This document shows positions 42,910-51,475 of a stretch of DNA of 64,000 nucleotides, piece by piece. The DNA lies in contig NZ_CP156674.1 in assembly GCF_039851965.1 (NCBI RefSeq), positions 620,001 to 684,000 of the forward strand, written 5' to 3'. This DNA is from Pseudalkalibacillus hwajinpoensis. Its GTDB lineage: Bacteria; Bacillota; Bacilli; Bacillales; Guptibacillaceae. Made by a program: the position numbers and the translations under genes. The notes beneath the pieces are model-generated. The model saw only the letters and a list, made by a program, of their open reading frames with translations, was not told where the DNA came from and ran no database searches. Positions within the stretch are counted from its first letter, which is position 1; each line of letters begins with the position of its first letter.

Positions 42910-43733
42910 GATTGGTTGATCCAATTTCGTAATTCAATAAGCATTTCCTTATATGTTGGAACAGAATAGTGGAAATCTGCTCTCGTACTCTTAACCGTTC
43001 GATCCAATACAATTTTTTCATCTGGTTTGATGACCACATCGTGTTTATTGAATACTTCCTGAATCAGTGTTAGCAAATCATACTTTGAAATTTTTTCATC
43101 AGATCCCAGGTGATAAAGACCTGTTACATTTTGTTGCAGCAAGTTTTCAATGGCTTTTGCAAGCTCAAGTGTGGTTACCCCATTCCACATCATATTTTTA
43201 TAACCTTTGATTTCACCAGTTTGGTTCATGAACCATTGAAACAATCCTATCCCGGTTTCTTTTACTTCGGGTCCAATGATCGAGGTTCGAATTGTTAGAT
43301 GACGCTCGCTAATAACTTCACCTAAAGCTTTTGTTTTCGCGTACACTGAATTGCCATCTCTCGTATCAGTTTCAATGTAATCACCCTTTTCTCCAGAAAA
43401 AACACAATCCGTGCTTATATGAATCAACTTCCCCCCGTATCGCTCTGTTAATTTTGCAATTTGATGCGGAAGGAGACTGTTCACCTGAAAGGCAGCGGAT
43501 TTATTTTCGCTCGCTCTTTCATTTAATAGCCCAATGGCATTAATGACGACATCAGGCTGAAGACTGTCGATTACCTCCTCTAAACGACTTTGCATGAAGA
43601 CGTTTAAATAAAATCCATTCTTATCTTGAGCATCTCTAGTTGTATAGAAGATATCCCAAGAGGTTTCCTCCTTAAAATACTTTACAATCGCATGACCGGC
43701 CATTCCCTTTCCTCCGAGGACAAGTATTTTCAT
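42906..43733 (-). CDS. RmlD-type sugar-nucleotide reductase, likely UDP-L-aminosugar pathway
   Basis: The 275-residue product has the RmlD-type start MKILVLGGKGMAGHAIVKYF, the HISTDCVFSGEKGDYIE segment and the catalytic YAKTKALGE. It lacks the cupin-like C-terminal domain of CapF/FnlB (about 370 aa). A short RmlD-like reductase placed between a CapE-type dehydratase and a 2-epimerase is the arrangement known for UDP-L-QuiNAc synthesis. UDP-L-FucNAc or dTDP-L-rhamnose are the alternatives; no rmlA or rmlC genes are seen. Confidence 0.82.
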   Translation of the reverse strand: MKILVLGGKGMAGHAIVKYFKEETSWDIFYTTRDAQDKNGFYLNVFMQSRLEEVIDSLQPDVVINAIGLLNERASENKSAAFQVNSLLPHQIAKLTERYGGKLIHISTDCVFSGEKGDYIETDTRDGNSVYAKTKALGEVISERHLTIRTSIIGPEVKETGIGLFQWFMNQTGEIKGYKNMMWNGVTTLELAKAIENLLQQNVTGLYHLGSDEKISKYDLLTLIQEVFNKHDVVIKPDEKIVLDRTVKSTRADFHYSVPTYKEMLIELRNWINQS

Positions 43734-44722
43734 GAAATAAACCCGCCTTTTTGAAGTAATATTTTCAGTTCCTCACGGGTCATTAAATTTTCACTAGAAT
43801 TATAGTTTTCTAGCTCGACAGGTTGAAAGTCAGCATAATGTTCCTGAAGACCATCAACAGTAATAGAAGGTAGAATGACGAAATATTCGCGATCATAGTA
43901 AACGGTGCTTTGACTCTCGTATTCTGAAAAGAGAAGCTCATGTAATTTTTCTCCTGGACGAATACCAAGGACCTCGAGATCAACTTTTTTCTTATCAGAA
44001 GCTTCGATTAGAACTTCTGCCAGGTCAACAATTTTACAGGTTGGCATTTTCATAACGAATATCTCGCCTCCTTTGCTTTCATAGGTGGCTTTAAACAATA
44101 ATTTGATCGCATCTTCTATTGTTAAAAAGAAACGAGTCATTCGCATATCAGTTATGCCTATTTTCCCTCTTTCTTGAATATGATTCTTAAACACATGTAT
44201 AACACTTCCATTTGTTCCAAGAACATTTCCACCTCGGACACATACGAACTTTGTATTTGACTTTAAAACATTAGCATGAATAATAAGTCGCTCGCCCATC
44301 GCCTTCGTAAATCCATAAAAATTAGACGGATTAGCAGCTTTGTCAGTCGAAATGTAGACTACTTTTTCAACGTTGTTGATCATAGAAGCCTCGATAACGT
44401 TCTGGGTACCAATCACATTTGTTTTCATTGCTTCAAGTGGCTGATCTTCACAAACAGGAACATGCTTTAATGCAGCAAGGTGAAATACAAAATCAACATC
44501 TCTTGTTGCCTCAATCAACCCATCTTTTTCCTTTATGTCGCCAATAATAAATTTAAGCTTATCGTTTTGATCAAATTCTCTTTTCATTGCCACCTGGCTT
44601 GATTCATTTCTCGAAAACACCCGAATTTCATTGGGTTGTTTATCCAGAAGTTGCTTTACCAGTTCATGACCCCATGAACCTGTTCCTCCAGTAACTAGTA
44701 TTGTTTTATTGTGGAACAACAT
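43730..44722 (-). CDS. UDP-GlcNAc 4,6-dehydratase/5-epimerase-like (CapE/FnlA/WbjB family)
   Basis: The 330-residue protein begins MLFHNKTILVTGGTGSWGHELVKQLL, where GTGSWG is the characteristic cofactor loop of inverting UDP-GlcNAc 4,6-dehydratases. The catalytic segment STDKAANPSNFYGFTKAMGE lies near residue 130. Such enzymes make UDP-2-acetamido-2,6-dideoxy-4-hexuloses and also epimerise at C5. It overlaps the preceding 2-epimerase gene by 17 nt, and its stop overlaps the reductase start (ATGA). Confidence 0.88.
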   Translation of the reverse strand: MLFHNKTILVTGGTGSWGHELVKQLLDKQPNEIRVFSRNESSQVAMKREFDQNDKLKFIIGDIKEKDGLIEATRDVDFVFHLAALKHVPVCEDQPLEAMKTNVIGTQNVIEASMINNVEKVVYISTDKAANPSNFYGFTKAMGERLIIHANVLKSNTKFVCVRGGNVLGTNGSVIHVFKNHIQERGKIGITDMRMTRFFLTIEDAIKLLFKATYESKGGEIFVMKMPTCKIVDLAEVLIEASDKKKVDLEVLGIRPGEKLHELLFSEYESQSTVYYDREYFVILPSITVDGLQEHYADFQPVELENYNSSENLMTREELKILLQKGGFIS

Positions 44723-45803
44723 TTAACCCTCCCATTAGAAATTTAACGACTTTTTCTGAAACGTCCACATCGGTATATCCTTCTGGAAACTTCCATTGTG
44801 TTGGTTGTTTAACCATAACCTTTACCGATTGGAGAATGTTGTTTGAATCTAGTCCAGACACGATATTGCTTCCACATGCGACCGTTTCGGGTCTCTCTGT
44901 CGTTCTTCGAATCGTTACAGTAGGAACATGGAACAAGCAGCACTCTTCTTGTACGGTTCCACTATCAGTTACCACACATCGCGCATTTTGTTCTAGCTTA
45001 ACGAAATCAAAAAAACTAAAAGGTTCATGAAGTTCAACGAGAGGATGTATGGACGTAATACCTTTTTGATCTATCTTCGATCTTGTTCGCGGATGAACAC
45101 TACAAATTACCCGCATTGAAAACGTTTCTGCAACAAGTTTTAGACCTTTGAGTATTTCAGTTAGATGTCGGTCATTATCAACATTTTCTGCACGATGGGC
45201 GGTAACAAGAAAGTACCTCTTCTCTGTTACTTTTAACTTCTCCAAAATATTACTTGATGAAATTTTCTTTTGATAATGTTTAATTACTTCATATATCGGA
45301 TTCCCAGAAACATAAACTCGGTTACTTGAGATTCCTTCTCGCAATAAATTTTCTTTACTTTGAGGTGTGTATGGAAGATTAAATGTTGAAATGGCATCAA
45401 TAACCCGACGATTTTTTTCTTCTGGTACTGACCAGTCATAACAACGATTACCAGCTTCCATGTGAATAACAGGTATTCCCATCCTCTCAGCTAAAATCGC
45501 ACTCAGAGCACTATTGGTATCACCAAGAATAAGAACTTTATCCGGCATTTCTTTAATGAATATTTTTTCAAGTTCAATATACATCGTAGCCAATTGTTCC
45601 CCGAGTGATTGCTGTTTATTGTGTAGAATATAATCAGGGCTTCTAACTCCAAGTTCTTCAAAGAATACATTGCTAAGCTCTTTCGTAAAGTTTTGACCAG
45701 TATGAACTAGCACGTGTTTATCTGCAAGGCAGTCAAGCTTTTTAATAATTAAGCTCAGTCGGATAATTTCTGGTCTAGTACCTAATACCGTAATAATTTT
45801 CAT
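44706..45803 (-). CDS. UDP-N-acetylglucosamine 2-epimerase family (WecB/CapG/FnlC)
   Basis: The ATG at 45803, with GGGAGAG upstream, gives a 365-residue product beginning MKIITVLGTRPEI, typical of the family. Conserved segments include HTGQN, HMEAGNRCYD, VTAHRAEN and TDSGTVQEECC. In the CapEFG-type pathway this enzyme acts last, epimerising at C2 to give UDP-L-FucNAc or UDP-L-QuiNAc. Here it is the first gene of a six-gene coupled operon. Its promoter at 45870-45897 matches SigK. A role in teichoic-acid ManNAc synthesis (MnaA) is the alternative, but the neighbours disfavour it. Confidence 0.88.
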   Translation of the reverse strand: MKIITVLGTRPEIIRLSLIIKKLDCLADKHVLVHTGQNFTKELSNVFFEELGVRSPDYILHNKQQSLGEQLATMYIELEKIFIKEMPDKVLILGDTNSALSAILAERMGIPVIHMEAGNRCYDWSVPEEKNRRVIDAISTFNLPYTPQSKENLLREGISSNRVYVSGNPIYEVIKHYQKKISSSNILEKLKVTEKRYFLVTAHRAENVDNDRHLTEILKGLKLVAETFSMRVICSVHPRTRSKIDQKGITSIHPLVELHEPFSFFDFVKLEQNARCVVTDSGTVQEECCLFHVPTVTIRRTTERPETVACGSNIVSGLDSNNILQSVKVMVKQPTQWKFPEGYTDVDVSEKVVKFLMGGLNVVPQ

Positions 45804-45869
45804 ATAACTTTCTCTCCCTTCACCCGACATCTTGGACACTGTACTGATAGATTATGATAAGATCTCCAT

Positions 45870-45897
45870 TAGGATATGGTTAACTCCCCAAATATGT
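45870..45897 (-). promoter_or_regulatory. SigK-type promoter of the aminosugar operon
   Basis: On the minus strand AC (45896-45897), 17 nt, then CATATCCTA (45870-45878): exact SigK consensus. A second CATAnnnTA (CATAATCTA) lies a little downstream without an AC element. Confidence 0.65.
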
Positions 45898-45935
45898 AAA
45901 AAAGTGTCATCCACCCGGTAGGAATGCCACTTTTT
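45898..45935 (-). terminator. terminator for the upstream sulfotransferase transcript
   Basis: AAAAAAGTG-TCAT and ATGC-CACTTTTT pair with one mismatch around a 12-13-nt loop, followed by Ts on the minus strand. It sits just upstream of the SigK promoter, so it insulates the next operon. Confidence 0.6.
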
Positions 45936-46132
45936 AAAATAAGTAAACTTTATTTAGTAACGCGAACAACTAAAAGAGTTGGATCTCTCAACTACGGTCA
46001 TAGGGTCCGAAGCTTCCTTCTTTTTGTATCAGCCATTCACTCTCTTGCTGCAGTAAATGGATACATCTCGTTAGCATAATATCCTGAAAAGTATATCTTT
46101 GTCCTTATTACTCGAGAGTGAATTTTCATTTA
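45936..46132. other. 3' untranslated/intergenic stretch after the sulfotransferase gene
   Basis: There is no convincing gene. A 29-codon minus-strand frame, starting MLTRCIHLLQQESEW, is present with only a weak ribosome binding site. It could be a gene remnant. Confidence 0.4.
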
Positions 46133-46912
46133 TCACCAATTACTATCATTTTCATAGCCAAGCTGAATGATAAGATTCCCAGCTACTTCTTTAAATGCCT
46201 CAATTACTTCATCATCGAATTCGTTCTTCCAACTACCTATATTCCCTTTTCGGAACGTAGGTGATTGAGCTGGACGAATATTACCTTCCATTTGATTTAC
46301 CAGTTCATTTAAGGAAACGGAAGGTTTGAGATCTTCAAATAAATACTCCGCCGTCCGTTTAATCGCATCCCGTCGTGAGTTTTCAGATTGCATAAGCTCT
46401 TCGTACGTAAGTGATAACGTATTGGAATCTGTAAGCCAGTCGCTAAAATCATTAAACCAGCTAGCGATATTGCCGTAACGCACATCGTCAGTATCTACTC
46501 CTCTTATAAGGTGCAAATAACGGTCTTTTTGAGTTTTATCTTTCTGTGTGAATGTTTCATAAAGAGGATGATTTGGAAGCTTTTCGTGTATAAAATACGT
46601 CATCGACACAATAACATCCCTTAAATCTCGAGTAATAAACACTTGCTTGATGTTCCGTTCATCAAGCATGTCTGCCCATCTTTTTGAATAGTAGATATGC
46701 CCCATAATGAATTCATTTTCTTGTAGGTTACTCATTATTTCGACATGTTTTAGGTGATCTTTCGCTAGCCCTTCGTAAATAACCTTACCAGGAATATGAA
46801 AAGTCTCAGGTATTCCTAGAAGTATTTGCTTCAATAGGTGTGTTCCACTCTTCGGAACAGAATTTAATAAGAATCCTGGCAACTTACCAGCCTTATTATT
46901 ATAGAGAACCAA
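46133..46912 (-). CDS. PAPS-dependent sulfotransferase
   Basis: A TTG at 46912 with AAAGGAG 8 nt upstream starts a 259-residue product. The 5'-phosphosulfate loop is NSVPKSGTHLL (near residue 20). The 3'-phosphate motif is FITRDLRDVIVSM (near residue 95), and the C-terminal PAPS-binding motif is FRKGNIGSWKNEF (near residue 225). All three cytosolic-sulfotransferase elements are therefore present. It should transfer sulfate from PAPS to a hydroxyl or amine of a glycan or small molecule. An exact SigK-type promoter precedes it, and PAPS-making genes lie 6 kb away on the same strand. Confidence 0.88.
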   Translation of the reverse strand: MVLYNNKAGKLPGFLLNSVPKSGTHLLKQILLGIPETFHIPGKVIYEGLAKDHLKHVEIMSNLQENEFIMGHIYYSKRWADMLDERNIKQVFITRDLRDVIVSMTYFIHEKLPNHPLYETFTQKDKTQKDRYLHLIRGVDTDDVRYGNIASWFNDFSDWLTDSNTLSLTYEELMQSENSRRDAIKRTAEYLFEDLKPSVSLNELVNQMEGNIRPAQSPTFRKGNIGSWKNEFDDEVIEAFKEVAGNLIIQLGYENDSNW

Positions 46913-46943
46913 CTCAAAATCTCCTTTCTATTCCATATAAAAA

Positions 46944-46970
46944 TAGTGTATGCAATTACCAAGTTCATGT
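46944..46970 (-). promoter_or_regulatory. SigK-type promoter of the intact sulfotransferase gene
   Basis: AC (46969-46970), 16 nt, then CATACACTA (46944-46952) on the minus strand: exact consensus, 31 nt upstream of the start codon. Confidence 0.68.
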
Positions 46971-47089
46971 CTGGTTGAAAACACCAATTTCATGTAGTTT
47001 TTCAAATATAAAATTGTAGTGTAAAAAACCTATCCGCTTGAATATAGGACTACATAAACTATAACTATCGAATATAAAGGAGACCTAAA

Positions 47090-48163
47090 ATGAAACTATT
47101 GTTTGTCTATTATCTTCCTAGCGGTGGAGTTGAAACATTAAATCGGCAACGGTGTTCAGCACTTCAAAAAATTGGAGTTCATAGTGAATTACTCTACCTT
47201 CAGAACGGTGAAGGAATAAAAAATATTATTTCGATCCCAGTCCATGTAACAAATAATGATTCTGAAATCCAAAACCTATTATTGAAAGGAAACTACGATG
47301 CCATCATCGTTTGTTCAGACCACCACTTTCTTCTTCGTCTAAAAAAATTGGGCTATAAAGGAAAAATAATCTATGAGGTCCAAGGACTTGGCAGCAAAAG
47401 TGATGCGAATGCTTGGCTAAGAGGTGCCCAGAAAATAATTAATTCCAGCGCTGATGCAATTTTATTTCCGAAAACAGCTCATATTAAGGAGCTCTGCACA
47501 ACCTACTTTCCTCATAAACCCAAATTCAGCTTTCATAATAGCTTTGATACAGAAACATTTTCTTATCACGTCTTACCAAAAGAAGCAAAGCCTATAGTAG
47601 GTTGGGTCGGCCGTTTGGAAGAAAATAAAAACTGGCGTGGTTTTGTTAACCTCGCTCGAAAACTCATTCTTCAAATTCCTTCAATTCAACTATGGATGTT
47701 TGAGGATGCAACGCTTGCTTCCCCTGAAGAACGTGCGGAATTCCAGCTTCTTATTGGCCGTTACGGTTTAGCTAATCATTTAACCATTCGTTCAAATATA
47801 CCAAATCGACAAATGGCAGATTATTATTCTAAAATCGGAGATTCAGGGGGGTTTTTGTGTTCAACCTCAAAAGTTGAGGGGTTTGGTTATGCAATTGTTG
47901 AAGCGATGAGTTGTCGGTGTCCGGTTTTGACAACCGATTCAGACGGGGTCCGTAGTTTTATTATCCATAATCAAACAGGGAAATTTTTTGATAATAGTCA
48001 ACACAACAATGCAGTCATTGAAGCACTTGAACTTATAACAAACGTTGAATTACGAGAGAAAATAAGATCCAATGGATTGCATCATATACAAACTCATTTG
48101 AGTCCAAATATCTATTGTCAGAACTTCCTTCAAATGATGAATGTTCTTGGAGTTAACAAATAA
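47090..48163 (+). CDS. glycosyltransferase, GT-B fold, family 4-like
   Basis: The 357-residue product starts MKLLFVYYLPSGGVETLNRQR. The C-terminal domain has VGWVGRLEENKNWRG and the E-x7-E motif in EGFGYAIVEAMSCRCPV, typical of retaining GT4 enzymes. It is divergent from the intact sulfotransferase. CATAAACTA at 47053-47061 matches a SigK -10 but lacks AC at the right distance. AAAGGAG supplies the ribosome binding site. It ends in a perfect hairpin shared with the convergent sulfotransferase pseudogene. Confidence 0.9.
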   Translation: MKLLFVYYLPSGGVETLNRQRCSALQKIGVHSELLYLQNGEGIKNIISIPVHVTNNDSEIQNLLLKGNYDAIIVCSDHHFLLRLKKLGYKGKIIYEVQGLGSKSDANAWLRGAQKIINSSADAILFPKTAHIKELCTTYFPHKPKFSFHNSFDTETFSYHVLPKEAKPIVGWVGRLEENKNWRGFVNLARKLILQIPSIQLWMFEDATLASPEERAEFQLLIGRYGLANHLTIRSNIPNRQMADYYSKIGDSGGFLCSTSKVEGFGYAIVEAMSCRCPVLTTDSDGVRSFIIHNQTGKFFDNSQHNNAVIEALELITNVELREKIRSNGLHHIQTHLSPNIYCQNFLQMMNVLGVNK

Positions 48164-48193
48164 ACACCCTCCAAATTGGAGGGTGTTTATTTG
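48157..48193. terminator. bidirectional terminator
   Basis: CAAATAAACACCCTCC pairs perfectly with GGAGGGTGTTTATTTG. The stop codons of both convergent genes lie inside the stem. Confidence 0.92.
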
Positions 48194-48995
48194 TTTGACC
48201 AGCACTCATCTGATTCATATCCCATTTCAATAAGAAATTCATTCGCGTTTTTCTTGAAAAGCTGTATAACTTCTTCATCAAATTCCTTCTTCCAACTGCC
48301 AATTTGTCCTGAACGGAATGTGAACGATTTGCCAGTGTCAATGTTTGCAAGCATGTTCTCAACAATAATTTTTATTGAACATGTTGATAGTCTGCATCGT
48401 AAAGAAAACCGACTATCTTCACTAATTCTGCTTCCCTTGAACTTTCTGATTCTGTGAGTTGTTCGAAAGTGACTTTAAGAACATTATCCTCTTGAATCCA
48501 CCTGTAGAAGCCCGAAATATACGTATGGAAATCTGGCCATTTCTCAGGAACACCTTGAATGAGAACGACTAATTGATCCTTCAAGGTCACATATTTTGAT
48601 TGAAAATCCTCATGGAGAGGATGCCTAATCCATTTTTCCCGGATAAAGTAAGCCATTGATACCAGAACATCTCTCGAGTCGCGGTAAAGAAAAATATGTT
48701 TTAAATTCAACTGGTCAAACATGTCAGCATACCTCACTGAATATCGAACATGAGCAAGTCCAAACTCATCATCAGACAACATCTTCAATCTTGAAGAATG
48801 ATCATGAAAGACTTCTTCAAAATAGGAAGCACGAGCGACTACTGCATCCAAAAAGAATTTTTTCGACGAATCATTAATATCCATTTTCACCCCCGGTATC
48901 CCATTTAAAAGTTGATGAAGTAAATGTGTTCCGCTTTTAGGGACGGATGACATAAAAAAAGCAGGTAAACGTATGGCATGGTTTTGATCTATCAT
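48187..48995 (-). pseudogene. second sulfotransferase, broken by a frameshift
   Basis: The intact first part (from the ATG at 48995, 207 codons) has the PAPS loop SSVPKSGTHLLHQ and IFLYRDSRDVLVSM. It stops at 48372 after DADYQHVQ. In another frame the sequence continues as a sulfotransferase C-terminus: NMLANIDTGKSFTFRSGQ, then the PAPS motif IGSWKKEFDEEV, ending ESDECWSNK at 48187. The match to the intact paralogue at 46133 (FRKGNIGSWKNEF) shows that one gene was split. The total of 809 nt is one base short of 270 codons, so a one-base deletion near 48372-48390 explains it. Natural decay and sequencing error cannot be separated. Confidence 0.85.
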
Positions 48996-49025
48996 TTATT
49001 AACCTCCATAAGAAATAAAATATGT

Positions 49026-49051
49026 TATTGTATGAAAAACCCGATCACTGT
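49026..49051 (-). promoter_or_regulatory. SigK-like promoter of the broken sulfotransferase
   Basis: CATACAATA (49026-49034) on the minus strand is an exact -10. AC (49050-49051) is 15 nt upstream, one nucleotide shorter than the usual spacer. Confidence 0.5.
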
Positions 49052-49138
49052 GGACTATTTATCTGACTAATCCTCTCCCAAAATAAAAAAATGAGCAAAT
49101 TGATCAGGTAGCTTGTCTATGCAACTAAATTTAATATC

Positions 49139-49147
49139 CATATACTA
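49139..49147 (+). promoter_or_regulatory. SigK-like -10 element before the ExsC-like gene
   Basis: CATATACTA fits CATAnnnTA, about 30 nt before the TTG start. No AC element is seen at the normal distance, so this is tentative. Confidence 0.3.
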
Positions 49148-49176
49148 ATTTATCCCCAAATGAAAGGATGATCAAA

Positions 49177-49596
49177 TTGACACAACAGATTTTTGACTTC
49201 AGCTCAAGTGTTCCATCGTCTGGAAGTCAATCATTAAACCGCTCGATTCCTACTTCTCCTTCAACAATTAAATTAGCAGCTTTTGGTCTATTTGTACCAG
49301 ATCAATCAAATAACGTAAAACTCGATGCTACAGTTGGTCTAGAGGCAACCGCCTTAACTCCAACCATTTTATTTAAAGTGTTCAGAAACACAGGAGTTAT
49401 CTTCTCTACTCGTATCACTGTAGACGCAGATACTGGGGACTTCCAGACCGTTTCATTTCAAGCAATTGACACAAATGCTCCAACTGGATTCCATTCTTAT
49501 TCAGTAACTGCTGAGCTCGTTCCCTCCATTTTTCTAGATTCAGCACAAGTAGTGGGTCCTGTAACATTTAGTGGATTTTCAATTGGTCAAACCTAG
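49177..49596 (+). CDS. exosporium protein C (ExsC)-like protein
   Basis: A TTG at 49177 is preferred over the ATG at 49168, because GAAAGGATG would otherwise abut the start codon. The 139-residue product (MTQQIFDFSSSVPSSGSQ) is rich in Thr, Ser, Val and Phe, with a predicted all-beta fold. Its STIKLAAFGLFVPDQSNNVK and GPVTFSGFSIGQT ends resemble what I remember of the Bacillus exosporium protein C family. No signal peptide is present, as expected for a mother-cell-made surface protein. The family name should be confirmed. Confidence 0.6.
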   Translation: MTQQIFDFSSSVPSSGSQSLNRSIPTSPSTIKLAAFGLFVPDQSNNVKLDATVGLEATALTPTILFKVFRNTGVIFSTRITVDADTGDFQTVSFQAIDTNAPTGFHSYSVTAELVPSIFLDSAQVVGPVTFSGFSIGQT

Positions 49597-49604
49597 ATAT
49601 TCTT

Positions 49605-49648
49605 ATAATGAGGAACCGAGTGGATTGACTCACTCGGTTCCTTATTAT
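49605..49648 (+). terminator. terminator of the ExsC-like gene
   Basis: AGGAACCGAGTG / CACTCGGTTCCT forms a perfect 12-pair stem with a short tail of T and A. Confidence 0.85.
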
Positions 49649-49778
49649 CTCTAAGGTATTTTCAAACCGAAAATGTATCTCCTAACCTTCTTTCTCTAAT
49701 TAAATTCAACATTACTATTCTTTTTATATGCACTTTGAATAACACAAACTAAGTTGGGACATTTATTAAATGAAGAGA

Positions 49779-49783
49779 CAATA
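49779..49783. repeat. target-site duplication CAATA, left copy
   Basis: CAATA directly precedes the left end of the IS21 element and is repeated at 52310-52314 directly after the right end. Confidence 0.8.
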
Positions 49784-49833
49784 TGTAAACGATAAACTAG
49801 ATTCAACAGTTTTTCACAATTAAAACTAAACAG
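49784..49833 (+). repeat. left terminal inverted repeat of the IS21 element
   Basis: Starts TGTAAACGATAAACTAG and pairs with 52260-52309. Further CAGAATTTCACAAAT and CAGTTATTCCAAATT copies of the inner box follow to about 49870. Confidence 0.8.
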
Positions 49834-49922
49834 AATTTCACAAATAAGATTAAACAGTTATTCCAAATTAGCCCCTCCCTTCAATATACTAGAGTTAGTT
49901 TATTGAAAGTGAGGATCCAGGA

Positions 49923-51473
49923 GTGGAACGTTATATGTCTTATGTTGAAATTCACCAATTATACTCGCAAGGTTTTTCAAAAAGTAAAATAGCTAGGAAG
50001 TTAGGAATATCTAGAAATAGGGTGATTGATTATTTGAAAATGAGTCCAGATGATTTTGAGGAGTTTATAACTTCGTTAAAGATGAGGGGGAAGAAATTAG
50101 ATCCATATCAAATACATATCATGGAATGGTTGAAAGAGCATCCTGATTTAACATCAGCTCAGATTTATGACTGGCTGGAGGAAAAACTAAAAGTAAAGGA
50201 TGTGAGTGAGAATACAGTAAGAAATTATGTAAATGAATTGCGTGACAAGTATTACATTCCAAAAGTAAAGGCTCATCGCACTTACAGTGCGATACCAGAA
50301 GTGCCGAGGGGTCTACAAGCTCAGGTTGATTTCGGTCAAACAATTGTGGAAGATGCTGAAAGGAAAAAGCATCGCTTATACTTCATCGCATTCATTTTAT
50401 CGCATTCGAGATACAAATATGTAGAATGGCTAGATCGGCCGTTCCGAACCACCGATGTCATCCACACACACGAGAAAGCGTTCCAGTATTTCGGTGGGAT
50501 GCCCCAGGAGATGGTTTATGACCAGGATGCCCTTTTGGCAATTAACGAAAATGCCGGTGACTTAATTATGACTGCAGAATTCACGAAGTACTACCAGGCA
50601 AGACAATTCAGAATTTATTTGTGCAGAAAGAGTGATCCAGAATCAAAAGGGAAAGTCGAACAAGTTGTGAAATTCGTGAAGAACAATTTCAGCAACCATC
50701 GAACTTATAACAATATTGAGGATTGGAATGCTTCCTGCCTAGCCTGGCTGAAACGCACCGGGAACTATAAAATTCATCACAATATAAAAAAGAGACCAGT
50801 CGAGGTGCACGCCCTGGAAAAGCCGCACTTACGCCAAGTCTCAAATACCTATTATCTTTTCGATAATGTTCATAGCCCAAGTATAACAAGAAGCATTCAA
50901 AAGGACAATATCATTCGATATGGCGGTAACCGTTATAGTGTACCGAAAGGTACCTATCGGTACGGAGCAGCAAACACGGCTTACGTCATGGAAAAAGAAG
51001 GATTCCTATATATTCGATTAAAAGAAGCTGGAAAAGTTATCGCGAAGCATGAAATAACAGACAAAAAAGGAGAAACCATAACCGCCCCTGAACATCGAAA
51101 TAAGAATACTTCAAAAAGAGATTTACTTATATATGAAATCGAGGATTTCTTTACGGACAAGACTTCTATCAAGTGGTTTATGGGAGTATTAAAAGAACGT
51201 TATCCTCGTCACCTAGTTGATCAACTGAAAGTGATCCAATCTTCCATCAAGAACTATCCAAATGAGGTGGAAGAGGCTCTTGTAAAGATAAAACAAATGA
51301 ATATGACAAGCGCAAATGACTTTCGTGATGTAGTCAAATCGTTAGCGATAGAAAAAGAGAGATTGGTTCTGACCTCCCCACAAGATGTGCAGACAAATGA
51401 AAAGTATCAAGCGATCGTTGCACCAGAACGATCAGCGGATATCTATCTCGAAGTGTTGTCAGGAGGTAAGTGA
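49923..51473 (+). CDS. istA: IS21 transposase IstA
   Basis: The 516-residue product begins with a helix-turn-helix (GFSKSKIARKLGISRNRVIDYL). The DDE core has Asp in AQVDFGQ, Asp in MVYDQDALL and Glu in SKGKVEQVVKF. The C-terminal Mu-type beta-barrel domain follows (DNIIRYGGNRYSVPKG). IstA cuts and joins the element ends. The start is uncertain: a GTG at 49923 overlaps the AGGAG, while an in-frame ATG at 49935 has a better distance. Confidence 0.95.
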   Translation: MERYMSYVEIHQLYSQGFSKSKIARKLGISRNRVIDYLKMSPDDFEEFITSLKMRGKKLDPYQIHIMEWLKEHPDLTSAQIYDWLEEKLKVKDVSENTVRNYVNELRDKYYIPKVKAHRTYSAIPEVPRGLQAQVDFGQTIVEDAERKKHRLYFIAFILSHSRYKYVEWLDRPFRTTDVIHTHEKAFQYFGGMPQEMVYDQDALLAINENAGDLIMTAEFTKYYQARQFRIYLCRKSDPESKGKVEQVVKFVKNNFSNHRTYNNIEDWNASCLAWLKRTGNYKIHHNIKKRPVEVHALEKPHLRQVSNTYYLFDNVHSPSITRSIQKDNIIRYGGNRYSVPKGTYRYGAANTAYVMEKEGFLYIRLKEAGKVIAKHEITDKKGETITAPEHRNKNTSKRDLLIYEIEDFFTDKTSIKWFMGVLKERYPRHLVDQLKVIQSSIKNYPNEVEEALVKIKQMNMTSANDFRDVVKSLAIEKERLVLTSPQDVQTNEKYQAIVAPERSADIYLEVLSGGK

Positions 51474-51475
51474 AA

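Noticed and set aside
45985..46090. Small minus-strand peptide starting MLTRCIHLLQQESEW
   Set aside because: Only a weak ribosome binding site and no supporting promoter; perhaps a gene remnant.
48153..48365. 70-codon minus-strand frame below the second sulfotransferase
   Set aside because: The sulfotransferase C-terminus is in a different frame of the same DNA; this frame has no family features.
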